Program-made: the position numbers and the translations under genes
Origin: Nonomuraea polychroma
Lineage (GTDB): Bacteria; Actinomycetota; Actinomycetes; Streptosporangiales; Streptosporangiaceae
NCBI RefSeq assembly: GCF_004011505.1
Contig: NZ_SAUN01000001.1
Span: 5,022,001-5,086,000, forward strand
Direction: 5' to 3'
DNA: 64,000 nt
Notes under the pieces: model-generated
Databases searched by the model: none
Seen by the model: the letters and a program-made list of their open reading frames with translations, nothing else
What the model was told of the DNA's origin: nothing
In this document: in pieces, positions 26,725 through 38,089 of the stretch
Layout of the letters: every line of letters starts with the position of its first letter
How positions within the stretch are numbered: position 1 is the stretch's first letter

Positions 26725-27219
26725 TCAGCTGATACCACGGCGTTTGAGAAGTTCTTCGATGTCCGAAAAGTCGTCGTCGCTCTTCGCCGTCTTGGGTGCG
26801 CTCACGGCCGGCTGAGGCTTGGTCGCGGCGGCCGGCTTGTTCGCTGAAGGCTTAACGGAATGTTGCGCCGGAGTGTCAGAAGCGGACTTCTTCCTGCCCG
26901 CGGACAGCTTCCTGCCGCGCAGGACCCCGGACACGACGAACAGCACCACCGACAGCCCCGTGACCGCCACGCCGGCCCAGACCAGCGGGTTGAGCACCAG
27001 TCCGGTGACGAACCCCACCAGGGTCGTGCCGATGGTCCACAGCGTCTGCAACGCGCCGGTCAGGTAGGCCGCCATGGGCAGCAACGCCCATGCCGCCACC
27101 CGCAGCCCCGAGGCCGCCCCCCTGCGGCGGAACGTCATGAAGCTGAACACCAGCCCGGCGACGGTCGCACCGGCACACAGCGGCAGCCAAAGCGAAGCGA
27201 GCTGGTTGAACATGTCCAT
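26725..27219 (-). CDS. Actinobacterial membrane protein with acidic C-terminal tail
   Basis: 164 aa from ATG 27219 (MDMFNQLASLW), which has GAGGGGG six bases upstream; the longer frame from 27249 lacks an SD. Four membrane segments at about 10-28, 38-60, 65-82 and 88-108 are followed by a Lys/Ala/Pro-rich, probably disordered linker and the acidic end DDFSDIEELLKRRGIS. I recognise this as a conserved hypothetical type seen in related actinomycetes but know no function. Single-gene unit. Confidence 0.7.
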   Translation of the reverse strand: MDMFNQLASLWLPLCAGATVAGLVFSFMTFRRRGAASGLRVAAWALLPMAAYLTGALQTLWTIGTTLVGFVTGLVLNPLVWAGVAVTGLSVVLFVVSGVLRGRKLSAGRKKSASDTPAQHSVKPSANKPAAATKPQPAVSAPKTAKSDDDFSDIEELLKRRGIS

Positions 27220-27318
27220 ATGCCGCCCCCTCAATGTGTGTCTCGTCATTCCATCCTGGCACGCGAACGCCCGGTCGCCTCCTCCGCGAGAACCACTTTT
27301 CCCTTAGGGGACGGGCCC

Positions 27319-27963
27319 TCAGAAGGTCAGGAGAGCCCTGAGGTCGGCGACCGCGACCCGTTCCAGGGAGGAGACCACCATCCGGCCGGGGGCCGGCTCG
27401 ACGGGCAGGAGGCCGGGGACCGCCACGACGGCGCAGCCGGCGGCGGTGGCCGCTGCCACGCCGTTCGGCGAGTCCTCCAGGACGACGCAGCGGACCGGCT
27501 CCACACCGAGCAGGTTCGCGGCCGTCAGGTACGGCTCCGGGTCCGGCTTGGTACGGGAGACGTCGTCAGCGGTGACCACGACGTCGAAGCGGTCCCTGCC
27601 GACGCTCGTGAGCACCGCGTCGGCGATCTCCTTCAGCGAGGACGTGACGAGCCCCACGGGCACCCCCTCGGCCCGTACGGCCTCCAGCAGCTCGGAGGCG
27701 CCCGGCATCACCTCCACCCCGTCCGACAGGCGCGCCACCATGCCGTCGAGCATCCACTGCCGCACGGTGGCGCCGGGCACGCCGGAGCCGGACACGGCCA
27801 GCATGTAGCCGACCGTCCGCTCCATGGAGCCGCCGACGAGGTGGGCCTGGTGCTCGGGCGTCCACTGCCCGCCGAGCCGGCCCATCACCTCGGTCTCGAT
27901 CTCCAGCCAGACCCGCTCGCTGTCCACCAGCAGCCCGTCCATGTCGAAGAAGACGGCTTCCAT
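27319..27963 (-). CDS. HAD phosphatase, beta-phosphoglucomutase-like
   Basis: 214 aa from ATG 27963 (MEAVFFDMDGLLVDSE). The DxD motif FDMDGLLVDSE holds the nucleophile Asp7; motif II is LVTSS, motif III SRTKPDPEPY and motif IV VLEDSPNGVAAA. A four-helix cap lies between motifs I and II. Subfamily I HADs of this type dephosphorylate sugar phosphates or act as beta-phosphoglucomutase; the substrate is uncertain. The much longer minus-strand frame reaching 28764 runs through repeat DNA and lacks protein character. GGGGGC upstream of the ATG serves as SD. Confidence 0.9.
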   Translation of the reverse strand: MEAVFFDMDGLLVDSERVWLEIETEVMGRLGGQWTPEHQAHLVGGSMERTVGYMLAVSGSGVPGATVRQWMLDGMVARLSDGVEVMPGASELLEAVRAEGVPVGLVTSSLKEIADAVLTSVGRDRFDVVVTADDVSRTKPDPEPYLTAANLLGVEPVRCVVLEDSPNGVAAATAAGCAVVAVPGLLPVEPAPGRMVVSSLERVAVADLRALLTF

Positions 27964-28089
27964 ATGCCCCCGATCGGTAAGAGTCGTGCACGCCATTGTC
28001 GCGTTCCCCGGGTGAACACGTTCGGCCGGGTGGCGAAAGACCGAACGCCACCCCGGTGGACGCCTCCGGCGGGGAGGCGGAGGAACGAA

Positions 28090-28201
28090 GGCCCGCCTCG
28101 GCAAGGGCCTCCGGCCAAGAAACCGGAGGAGGACGAGGCCCGCCCCGGCAAGGGCCCCGGCAGCGGACGAGCAGAGGCCCGCCCTCACAAGGGCCTCCGG
28201 C
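28090..28201. repeat. Three-copy GGCCCGCC-x-AAGGGCC repeat
   Basis: Copies at about 28090-28115, 28137-28161 and 28175-28201. Each begins GGCCCGCC and ends AAGGGCC(T)CCGGC, so each can fold into its own small hairpin. They lie about 130-240 bases before the HAD start. Confidence 0.65.
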
Positions 28202-28854
28202 GGGAGGCGACGTGCGAGCGCCGGCGCCGTCTTCGGCGTGCCGACCGCTCCGAACACCGCTCCGGCGAGCACGCCTGTGGCCAGGGACGGCCGGGCGACT
28301 CGTCCGCCGATCCGGGCGTCCGTCACCCACGACGGCACGTCAGCCGCCGACGGACCGGGGCGGCCCGGTCCAGCGGCGGGCCTGTGGAGGCTGCCACCGG
28401 CCGACGTCAACAGGACGGGCCCGGCCATGCACCGGCCGACAGGGCGGCCCGGCCGACAGGGCGCACAGCCACGGATGGGCCGGGGACCCGGTAGGCGCGG
28501 CGACCGGCCGACAGCACAACTGGCCAGCGGCACGCACAGCCGCCAACAGACCGGGGCGCCGGACAGTCGGGGCAGCCCGGCCAACAGCGCGACTGTCCAA
28601 TGCGCGCAGCCGATGGCGCGCACAGCCAGCCGGCGGGACGACCTGCCAACGTCGCGGCCGGCCAGCGGGGCGGCCCCTATAACGCACACACCGGCAGCAC
28701 GGCCGGCCCGCGGACGATTGGCCGCGGCGCCACCGGCCAGCGAAGCGACCAGCCAGGCGCGCACCGCCGATGACGCCCACCGCCGGCGTGCCGGCCGGGG
28801 CGGCCCGGCCTACAGCGCACACAACCGGCAGCACACACCGCCGACAGGCCGGGG

Positions 28855-28918
28855 CACCCGGTCAGCGGCGCACCCGGTCAGCGGCGCACCCGGTCAGCGG
28901 CGCGGCCGGTCAGCGGGG
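28855..28918. repeat. 16-bp tandem repeat, four copies
   Basis: CACCCGGTCAGCGGCG is repeated exactly three times (28855-28902) with a diverged fourth copy (CGGCCGGTCAGCGGGG, 28903-28918). A minisatellite-like array about 80 bases past the metH stop. Confidence 0.85.
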
Positions 28919-28968
28919 GACGCCGGCCGGCAACCCGGGCGATCCACAACCCGGGCGGTCGGCGGGAA

Positions 28969-28987
28969 GGCCGCCCGAGGGGCGGCC
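28969..28987 (-). terminator. Hairpin after metH
   Basis: GGCCGCCC and GGGCGGCC pair perfectly around GAG, 9 bases after the metH stop. No U-tract. Confidence 0.5.
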
Positions 28988-28995
28988 GTCTCGCG

Positions 28996-32460
<3,465 letters not shown>

Positions 32461-32889
32461 GGCGTAGAGCTTATCGGCTGCGCTCCGGGCCGCCGCTCAG
32501 GCCGGGGCGAGTAGATCGCTTTTCTGCCTTTCGTCGCCGGATGGGGTGGCCGTCCCGCCACGGCGAGTCACCCGAAGGTCCTGCCCAGTCAGCGGTGGAT
32601 TGCCCGCAAGAGGCGCGCTGTCCCATCGAGGGCGCTGATGCATGCTCGGCGCTCACCCTTCGAGACAGGTTCCACGGACGGGCCGGACGCCCAGATGGAC
32701 AGCACACCCACGGGCAGCGCGCCCAGACGGACGGCGCGCCCGGGCACACAGCACGCGGGCGGGTATCCGAGCGGGTCGGCGCTTGGGGCACGTGCGCCGG
32801 CCCCGCGGGGGTGGGTTTGGAAAGGCAGGTGGGCGGGGCGCTAGGCTGCAAACCGTTCATTGAACGCAGCGTCCAATAGGAGGTCTCCG
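32461..32889. other. Divergent regulatory region between metH and the stress protein
   Basis: 429 bases. Contains a small hairpin (GCCGT/ACGGC, about 32549-32566) in the metH leader and the stress-gene promoter at its right end. I looked for a B12 box and the SAH-riboswitch core and found neither. ORFs here are not protein-like. Confidence 0.5.
32817..32847 (+). promoter_or_regulatory. Candidate promoter of the universal stress gene
   Basis: TTGGAA (32817-32822) and TAGGCT (32842-32847), 19 bases apart, 43 bases before the start. The same TAGGCT -10 occurs before the PAC2 gene. Confidence 0.4.
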
Positions 32890-33348
32890 ATGGCCTACCG
32901 CACCGTGCTCGTCGGCACCGACGGTTCCGCCTCCTCCTTCCGGGCCGTGTCCGCAGCGGCGTCCCTGGCCGCGGCGACCGGCGCCACACTTGTCCTGGCC
33001 TGCGCCTACCTGCCCATGAGGGAGAGCGAGCGGGCGGCGGCCGCTGATCGGCTCGGCGAGCTCGCGTACAAGGTGAGCGGCTCCACCCCGGCCGATGACG
33101 CGTTGCGTGCGGCACGCGAGCACGCCGTCGCGGCGGGCGCCGGCGACGTGGTCCTGGCCACCGGGCAGGGCGAGGCCGTGGACGTGCTCATCTCCCTGGC
33201 GGGCAGGCACCGCGCGGACCTCATCGTGGTGGGCAACCGCGGGCTCAACAGCCTGGCCGGCCGGTTGCTCGGATCCGTCCCCTCGGGCGTGTCCCACCGC
33301 GCCTCATGCGACGTGCTGATCGTGCACACCACCGACGGCAAAGGCTGA
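32890..33348 (+). CDS. Universal stress protein (UspA family)
   Basis: 152 aa from ATG 32890, with AGGAGGT 6-7 bases upstream; the in-frame codon at 32860 lies before the SD and is rejected. MAYRTVLVGTDGSASSFRAV contains the first ATP-contact aspartate; DLIVVGNRGLNSLAGRLLGSVPSGVSHRASCDVLIVH contains the G-2x-G-9x-G-(S/T) ATP-binding signature. Single-domain Usp proteins bind ATP and help cells through dormancy or stress. A strong hairpin at 33414-33449 follows. Confidence 0.93.
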   Translation: MAYRTVLVGTDGSASSFRAVSAAASLAAATGATLVLACAYLPMRESERAAAADRLGELAYKVSGSTPADDALRAAREHAVAAGAGDVVLATGQGEAVDVLISLAGRHRADLIVVGNRGLNSLAGRLLGSVPSGVSHRASCDVLIVHTTDGKG

Positions 33349-33683
33349 CGACGCGGGCTCCTGCCTCCGCCGGGCCGCCGGGACGAGTGATGGATGCGAA
33401 GCGGGATGGCGGTCTGCGCCTTGGGCGAACATGTGCGCCCAAGGCGCAGGAGGCGGCGGGCTGGGCGGGTCCGCGTTCACGGACGTCCCGGGCGGGAAGG
33501 CCCGCACGATGCGGGGAGCCGGGCGTTCGGAGATCGGTGACGCCGATGGCTCCTTACCGCATAGGCTTAGCGGGACAATGGAGCGAAGGAGCTCGGCGCG
33601 AGAGTCGGCGCGAGAGAGCGAGGAACGAGCCAACGAGTGCCGAAGCGGTCGCGACCATCGACAACAGCGAGAGGAGGCGACAC
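33349..33683. other. Intergenic region upstream of the PAC2 gene
   Basis: 335 bases with a strong hairpin (33414-33449) and a candidate promoter, GTGACG (33537-33542) with TAGGCT (33562-33567, 19-base spacer). Purine-rich repeats of the GAGCGAAGGAGC type (33578-33630) recall the MSERSEG leader family, but no stop-start overlap is present. Confidence 0.4.
33414..33449. terminator. Perfect 14-bp hairpin after the stress gene
   Basis: CTGCGCCTTGGGCG (33414-33427) pairs with CGCCCAAGGCGCAG (33436-33449) around an 8-base loop. No U-tract. Probable terminator 65 bases past the Usp stop. Confidence 0.6.
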
Positions 33684-34538
33684 GTGATAGAGCTCGAAGG
33701 GCTCCCCGAGCTCGTCGACCCGGTGCTCATTGCCGCGTTCGAGGGGTGGAACGACGCGGGCGAGGCCTCCAGCGGCGTGATCGCCCATCTCGAGTCCGCG
33801 TGGAAGGCCGAGCCGCTCATCGCGCTCGACCCGGACGATTACTACGACTTCCAGGTGACCCGGCCCGTGGTCGAGATGAACGACGGGCTGACGCAGTCGA
33901 TCATGTGGCCGACGACACGGCTGCTGCGTGCCAGGCCGGCCGGTGCGGAGCGCGACATCGTGCTGCTGCGCGGCATCGAGCCCAACATGCGCTGGCGCTC
34001 GTTCTGCGCCGACATCATCGAGATCTGCCGCGAGCTGGGCGTGGAGCTGGCCGTCATGCTGGGCGCGCTGCTCAACGACTCCCCGCACACGCGCCCGGTG
34101 CCCATCCTGGGCGGCGCGACGGACGCGACGCTGGCCCGCTCGACCAACCTGGAGCTGAGCCGCTACGAGGGCCCGACGGGCATCGTCGGAGTGCTGCAGC
34201 ACGCGTTCGGCCAGGCGGGGCTCGACGCCATCTCGCTGTGGGCGTCGGTGCCGCACTACGTGGCCCAGCCGCCCAACCCGAAGGCGACGCTGGCGCTGCT
34301 GCGCCGGCTGGAGGACGTGCTCGAGATCCCGATGCCGCTCGGCGACCTCGACGAGGAGGCCCGCGCGTGGGAGCGCGGCGTCGACGAGCTGGCCTCCCAG
34401 GACACCGAGGTGGCGGAGTACGTCAAGGAGCTGGAGGAGCGCAAGGACGCCGCCGAGCTGCCCGAGGCCAGCGGGGACGCGATCGCGGCCGAGTTCGAGC
34501 GTTACCTGCGGCGTCGGGACCGCGACACCGACAGCTGA
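33684..34538 (+). CDS. PAC2-family protein (proteasome assembly chaperone 2-like)
   Basis: 284 aa from GTG 33684 (VIELEGLPELVDPVLIAAFEG), with GAGGAGG 7 bases before; the frame extends 126 codons further up but without family features. The PAC2 fold spans about 1-230 with characteristic GWNDAGEASSG, FQVTRPVVEMNDG, LLRGIEPNMRW, LGALLNDSPHTRP and SLWASVPHYVAQPPNPKA. The C-terminus is acidic-helical. Archaeal and eukaryotic relatives assemble 20S proteasomes; in actinobacteria the role is unproven. Its conservation near arc and mshC fits the window's proteasome theme. Counterpart of Rv2125. Confidence 0.88.
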   Translation: MIELEGLPELVDPVLIAAFEGWNDAGEASSGVIAHLESAWKAEPLIALDPDDYYDFQVTRPVVEMNDGLTQSIMWPTTRLLRARPAGAERDIVLLRGIEPNMRWRSFCADIIEICRELGVELAVMLGALLNDSPHTRPVPILGGATDATLARSTNLELSRYEGPTGIVGVLQHAFGQAGLDAISLWASVPHYVAQPPNPKATLALLRRLEDVLEIPMPLGDLDEEARAWERGVDELASQDTEVAEYVKELEERKDAAELPEASGDAIAAEFERYLRRRDRDTDS

Positions 34539-34759
34539 CGCCACGAGGACAACGCCTGCCTCGCCTGCCGCGACACTGACAGCTAACCCTCAGGGATTAA
34601 AACCGACAATTTTTCACGCTTTCGGGTAATAATCGGTGACCATACAAGATTGCACCGAAGTTGGGACCCCAGATTAAAGGCCAGCTACCCCGATAAATCG
34701 CGAAAAACTCGGCTTCGCGCCGTGATGCCTACCCACTGACCGCGCACGTTAGGCACGCC

Positions 34760-35323
34760 ATGGCGACTTCCCATGTAGATCCGCACCAACGAAGTCAGGA
34801 CACCCGGCGGCGCATCCTGGAGATGGCCGTCTCAGTCCGGGAGGACCGCACCGGCGGCCCCGTGGACCACTTCCTTGCCCTGCTTCAGGACCGGCTCCCG
34901 CTCTGGCTCAGCATTCTCCACGATCTTTCCCATCGTATCGGGAAAGGGTGCGTATCAGACAATCTCCTTCCTGTCGCCCGATCGGGCATTGACTACTACA
35001 TCGAGGTGCAGGGCGCGGCGCTGCCCGCGTTCACGTCGCCGAACGTGACCGTCCGCTTCCGTCAGGCCATCCGCGACAACGGGCTCGGGCCCCACGCCGA
35101 GACCGCACCGCTGGCCGCTTATTTGGCGGCCGAGCAGCGGCTGGGGCGGATACGTTCCGACGTCGACCCGGAGGCCAGCGCCCGGTTGCTGATCGCGGGC
35201 TGCTTCCACCGGGCCTACATCGAGATGCTCGTCGGCGCCGACACGAGCCCGACGCGCGAGGCCAGCGCGGTGGAGATCGTGCGGGAGCTGCGCCTGGAGC
35301 CCGTCACCACCGCGGTCGCCTGA
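34760..35323 (+). CDS. TetR-like protein lacking its HTH domain
   Basis: 187 aa, ATG start. The first residues (TRRRILEMAV) look like the beginning of a TetR DNA-binding domain, but the helix-turn-helix that should follow is absent and the sequence passes directly into a TetR ligand/dimer domain (DHFLALLQDRLPLWLSI...VRFRQAIRDNGLGPH...ARLLIAGCFHRAYIEMLVG). It may be a deletion derivative that heterodimerises with, or titrates, a full regulator, or a decaying gene. The 220 bases upstream are AT-rich for this genome, with a weak TTGCAC/GATTAA promoter-like pair at 34650-34677. Confidence 0.65.
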   Translation: MATSHVDPHQRSQDTRRRILEMAVSVREDRTGGPVDHFLALLQDRLPLWLSILHDLSHRIGKGCVSDNLLPVARSGIDYYIEVQGAALPAFTSPNVTVRFRQAIRDNGLGPHAETAPLAAYLAAEQRLGRIRSDVDPEASARLLIAGCFHRAYIEMLVGADTSPTREASAVEIVRELRLEPVTTAVA

Positions 35324-35356
35324 CGTCCCGAGCCGATCTCCGCGGTCGCCGGGCTC

Positions 35357-36076
35357 CTAGTGTCGCGACGACGCCTGGGCGCTCTGCGGCATGGCGCGGC
35401 GGCCGCGCAGGGCCTCGTCGTAGCGGTGCCAGATCAGCGCCGCCACGTCCGGGTCGGCACCCAGCGGCTCGCTCACCAGCCCGGCACCCGCCGCGGCCAG
35501 ACGGTCGTGGAAGTAGCCGGGCGCCAGCACGTACGAGGCGATCGCCACGCGGGCGGCCGGCGTCGAGCCGAGCCGCTCCATGGCCTCCTCGAGCGACGGG
35601 GAGCCGGCCGAGGCGAAGGCCGCCGTGACCGGGCGGGCCAGGCGTACCGCGAGCTGGTGCGCCGCGGCGCGCACGTCGGCGAGCGCGGCCGGGTCGGAGG
35701 AGCCGGCCGCGCCGAGCACGACGGCGTCGGTGGCGCGCAGCCCCGCGCGGGCCAGCTTGCGGGCCAGCACGGACGTCAGCAGCCGGTGCGGGCCGAGCCA
35801 GCCGGCCACCACGGCGTCGGGCCGATGCTCGGCGATGACGTTGGGCAGGTCGATGTGGACGTGGTAGCCGCCGGCCAGCAGCAGCGGGACCACCACCACC
35901 GGGCCGCGGACGGCGTCGAGGACGTCGGACAGCAGGGGCGAGCTGATCTCGAGGTAACTGAGCTCGACCCGCTGCCCCGGACGGGCTCTGGCGGCCGTCC
36001 GCGTCAGGGCCGACAGGGTCTCCTCCCCCGCGGCGCTGCGGGTCCCGTGCGCGGCCAGGACAAGGGTGGGCTTCAC
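35357..36076 (-). CDS. Sirohydrochlorin chelatase, CbiX-type
   Basis: 239 aa. LVLAAHGTRSAAGEE has the metal-binding His of the first half and LLAGGYHVHIDLP the second; the two-lobe chelatase fold is about 110 + 110 residues. Such enzymes insert Co or Fe into sirohydrochlorin for B12 or siroheme. It overlaps the uroporphyrinogen-III synthase gene by 4 bases, giving a translationally coupled tetrapyrrole pair. No other siroheme or B12 gene is in the window. Cobalt versus iron specificity cannot be judged. Confidence 0.88.
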   Translation of the reverse strand: MKPTLVLAAHGTRSAAGEETLSALTRTAARARPGQRVELSYLEISSPLLSDVLDAVRGPVVVVPLLLAGGYHVHIDLPNVIAEHRPDAVVAGWLGPHRLLTSVLARKLARAGLRATDAVVLGAAGSSDPAALADVRAAAHQLAVRLARPVTAAFASAGSPSLEEAMERLGSTPAARVAIASYVLAPGYFHDRLAAAGAGLVSEPLGADPDVAALIWHRYDEALRGRRAMPQSAQASSRH

Positions 36077-37239
36077 ATCCCCGCCTCGTACTCGCAGGCG
36101 AGCCGGTAGCCGCGCTTGACCACCGTCTCCACGATCCCGCTCGGGCCGAGCGCGCGGCGCAGCCGCGTGATGGCCATCTCCACCGCGTGCTCGGCCGAGT
36201 CACGCGCGATGCTGCCGGGCAGCACGGTACGCAGGTCGGCGCGGGAGACCACGTGCCCGGGCTTGTCGGCCAGCCGCTTGAGCACCGCCATCGGGGCGGG
36301 CGGCAGCGGCCGCAGCTCGCCGTTCACGACCACGGCGTGACCGCGGATCTCCAGGTGGTGGTCGCCGGCCAAGAGCCTGGTGACGCCGTGCTCGGGCAGG
36401 TGCCTGGCCAGGGCGCGGGCGAGGGCGCCGAGCCGCGAACGGTCCGGCTGCAGCGTCGGCACGCCCCGCGCGGTCAGCGGCCCGGCGGTGACGGGCCCCA
36501 CGCAGGCGGCCACGACCGGCCCGCCGAACGCCGCGAGCAGCGCGTCCTCCAGCCCCTCGGCGCGGGCCATGCCGAGCATGGCGTGTACGGCCGGCGCGCT
36601 GGTGAAGGCCACCGCGTCCACCGACCCGGAGATCGTCTGGCTGATGAGGCGCCGCAGCGGCGAGACGTCGCGGTACGGCAGCCACCGGTAGACCGGGATC
36701 TCGATCACCTCGGCGCCGGCCTCGCGCAGCGCGGCCACGAAGTCGTCGAGCGGCTCGCCGTGCTGCTGCACCGCGATGCGCCGGCCGCGCAGGTCCTGGG
36801 CGAGCAGGTACTGCTTGACCTCCTCGCACGACTCGGTGGCCGGGGTCCAGTGGTCGTTGAGGCCGGCGGCCCGCACCGCTCCCCTGGCCTTGGGCCCGCG
36901 GGTGAGCAGGCGGGCGGCGGACAGGTGCCGGCTCAGGTCGGCCGAGAGCCCCCAGCCTTCGGCGGCGGCCATCCAGCCGCGGAAACCGACGCCCGTGGTG
37001 ACCACCACGTCGTCGAGCGGCGCTTCGAGGGCGAGTCTGGTGGCGGCCAGCAGATCGGTGTCCTCCGCCAGGGGAACCAGGCGGATCGCGGGGGCGCTGA
37101 CCACCCGGGCGCCGCGCCGCTCCAGCAGCGCGCCGAACTCCTCACGCCGCCGGGTCGCGGTCACGCCGACCGTGAAGCCCGCCAGTGCGTCCGGCGCCGT
37201 TTCCGGGGCGACGCCGCCTTCGAGGGGAAGCGCGGTCAT
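36073..37239 (-). CDS. hemD: Uroporphyrinogen-III synthase with C-terminal winged-helix DNA-binding domain
   Basis: 388 aa. Residues about 20-270 are a HemD fold (GFTVGVTATRRREEFGALLERRGARVV; VAFTSAPAVHAMLGMA); residues about 285-385 are an OmpR-type winged helix (PLPPAPMAVLKRLADKPGHVVSRADL, ending IVETVVKRGYRLACEYEAG). HemD cyclises hydroxymethylbilane to uroporphyrinogen III. This enzyme-regulator fusion occurs in actinomycetes and may link tetrapyrrole levels to transcription; that is inference. ATG 37239 overlaps the stop of a 47-codon leader ORF. Confidence 0.9.
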   Translation of the reverse strand: MTALPLEGGVAPETAPDALAGFTVGVTATRRREEFGALLERRGARVVSAPAIRLVPLAEDTDLLAATRLALEAPLDDVVVTTGVGFRGWMAAAEGWGLSADLSRHLSAARLLTRGPKARGAVRAAGLNDHWTPATESCEEVKQYLLAQDLRGRRIAVQQHGEPLDDFVAALREAGAEVIEIPVYRWLPYRDVSPLRRLISQTISGSVDAVAFTSAPAVHAMLGMARAEGLEDALLAAFGGPVVAACVGPVTAGPLTARGVPTLQPDRSRLGALARALARHLPEHGVTRLLAGDHHLEIRGHAVVVNGELRPLPPAPMAVLKRLADKPGHVVSRADLRTVLPGSIARDSAEHAVEMAITRLRRALGPSGIVETVVKRGYRLACEYEAGM

Positions 37240-37379
37240 GAGCCCTCCTTCGTCGGCCGCATGACCGCTGCGGTGCTGTGTTCATCGATTCGCTCGCAGA
37301 GCTCGCTCATAGCCTCCTGCGTCGGCCGCATGACCGCTGCGGTGCTGTGTCCGTTGATTCGCTCGCGAGGCTCGCTCAT
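37236..37379 (-). CDS. 47-codon duplicated leader ORF coupled to hemD (MSE..RPTKE family)
   Basis: ATG 37379, with GGAGGT upstream, to a TGA that overlaps the hemD ATG (TCATGACC). It contains two in-frame copies of one unit: MSEPRERINGHSTAAVMRP then TQEA, and MSELCERIDEHSTAAVMRP then TKEGS. Each unit ends with an AGGAGG SD. Nucleotide identity between units is high (the run CACAGCACCGCAGCGGTCAT is identical). Related single units precede the FHA gene and the SCO1664-like gene. Probably a mobile or duplicated translational-coupling element; a peptide function is unknown. Confidence 0.6.
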   Translation of the reverse strand: MSEPRERINGHSTAAVMRPTQEAMSELCERIDEHSTAAVMRPTKEGS

Positions 37380-37400
37380 GGTTACCTCCGGGGATACGAA

Positions 37401-37437
37401 GATGCCTGGCCGGGCCCCGAGCACCCGGCCAGGCATC
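37401..37437. promoter_or_regulatory. 14-bp perfect hairpin upstream of the hemD leader ORF
   Basis: GATGCCTGGCCGGG (37401-37414) pairs with CCCGGCCAGGCATC (37424-37437) around a 9-base loop. It lies just upstream of the leader ORF's SD on the minus strand and between two divergent genes, so it would be in the 5' leader of the hemD-cbiX message: a candidate attenuator, mRNA-stability element or operator. Confidence 0.5.
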
Positions 37438-37606
37438 ACAGGCACGTGTGACGCAAGTGAGATCACCCTCCGATACTGCTTTCGGGTGGTTTCGCCCACG
37501 GGTCTCTCTTGTTACCGCTGTGCTACAAGCACGGGCGTTCGCGGTTGGCGGGAGGCGATCGCGGGAAACGTTCACCGTGACGACGCGCTTATCGGGGAGT
37601 GGCGGG

Positions 37607-38089
37607 GTGACGGTCCGGCCTATTCGCACGTTCGACGATCCGGTGCTGCGCGCGGTCGCGGCGCCGATCCATGACTTCGATCGGGAGCTGAGGCGGCTGG
37701 TGAAGTCGCTGACCGCCACGATGCGGGCGGGAGCCGGCCGCGCCGGGCTGTCGGCGCCGCAGATCGGGGAGCCGGTGCGCGTGGTGGTCTACGCGTACGA
37801 CGGCAGATCAGGCCATCTGGTCAATCCGCGGCTCGAGTTGTCGGAGCGGCGGATCGTCGCCGACGAGGCGTGCCTGTCGGCGCCGGGCGTGTGGTGGCCT
37901 CTGGAACGTTCCTACATGGTCACCGCGCGGGGCCGCGACATGTTCGGCAAGCCCGTGACGGTGCGCGCGCTCGGCGTGCTGGCGAGGGTGCTGCAGCATG
38001 AGACCGACCACCTGGACGGCGTGCTGTTCAGCGATCGCCTCGAAGCGGCTGAGCGGGAACGCTTTCTCGCGGCGGCCCTGCCAGGCTGA
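37607..38089 (+). CDS. def: Peptide deformylase
   Basis: 160 aa from GTG 37607 (VTVRPIRTFDDPVLR). All three motifs are present: AGLSAPQIG (47-55), EACLS (87-91; Cys89 is a metal ligand) and HETDH (131-135; two His ligands and the catalytic Glu). The enzyme removes formyl from nascent Met, normally with Fe(II). Slightly shorter than most actinobacterial deformylases, at the C-terminus. The reading frame upstream to 37448 is not family-like. Its last 62 bases overlap the convergent whiB-type gene. No fmt gene is adjacent. Confidence 0.92.
   Translation: MTVRPIRTFDDPVLRAVAAPIHDFDRELRRLVKSLTATMRAGAGRAGLSAPQIGEPVRVVVYAYDGRSGHLVNPRLELSERRIVADEACLSAPGVWWPLERSYMVTARGRDMFGKPVTVRALGVLARVLQHETDHLDGVLFSDRLEAAERERFLAAALPG

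Larger units (their letters stand above)
27964..28995. other. 1-kb repeat-rich non-coding tract
   Basis: Between metH and the HAD gene, both minus strand. It is extremely GC-rich and free of stops in several frames, so long ORFs appear on both strands, but none has protein-like composition. It contains three copies of a GGCCCGCC...AAGGGCC unit near 28090-28201, many degenerate GGCCGACAGCGCACA-like repeats at 28380-28850, and a 16-bp tandem repeat at 28855-28918. It may be the long 5' leader of the HAD gene or decayed repeat DNA. Confidence 0.6.

Noticed and set aside
32461..32889. Cobalamin or SAH riboswitch before metH
   Set aside because: I looked for the B12 box (GCCACTG) with its upstream core and for the SAH-riboswitch core on the metH strand and found no convincing match; a covariance search would settle it.
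33306..33683. 126-codon N-terminal extension of the PAC2 protein
   Set aside because: The extension crosses a strong hairpin and a promoter-like element; an SD (GAGGAGG) sits before GTG 33684, where family similarity begins.
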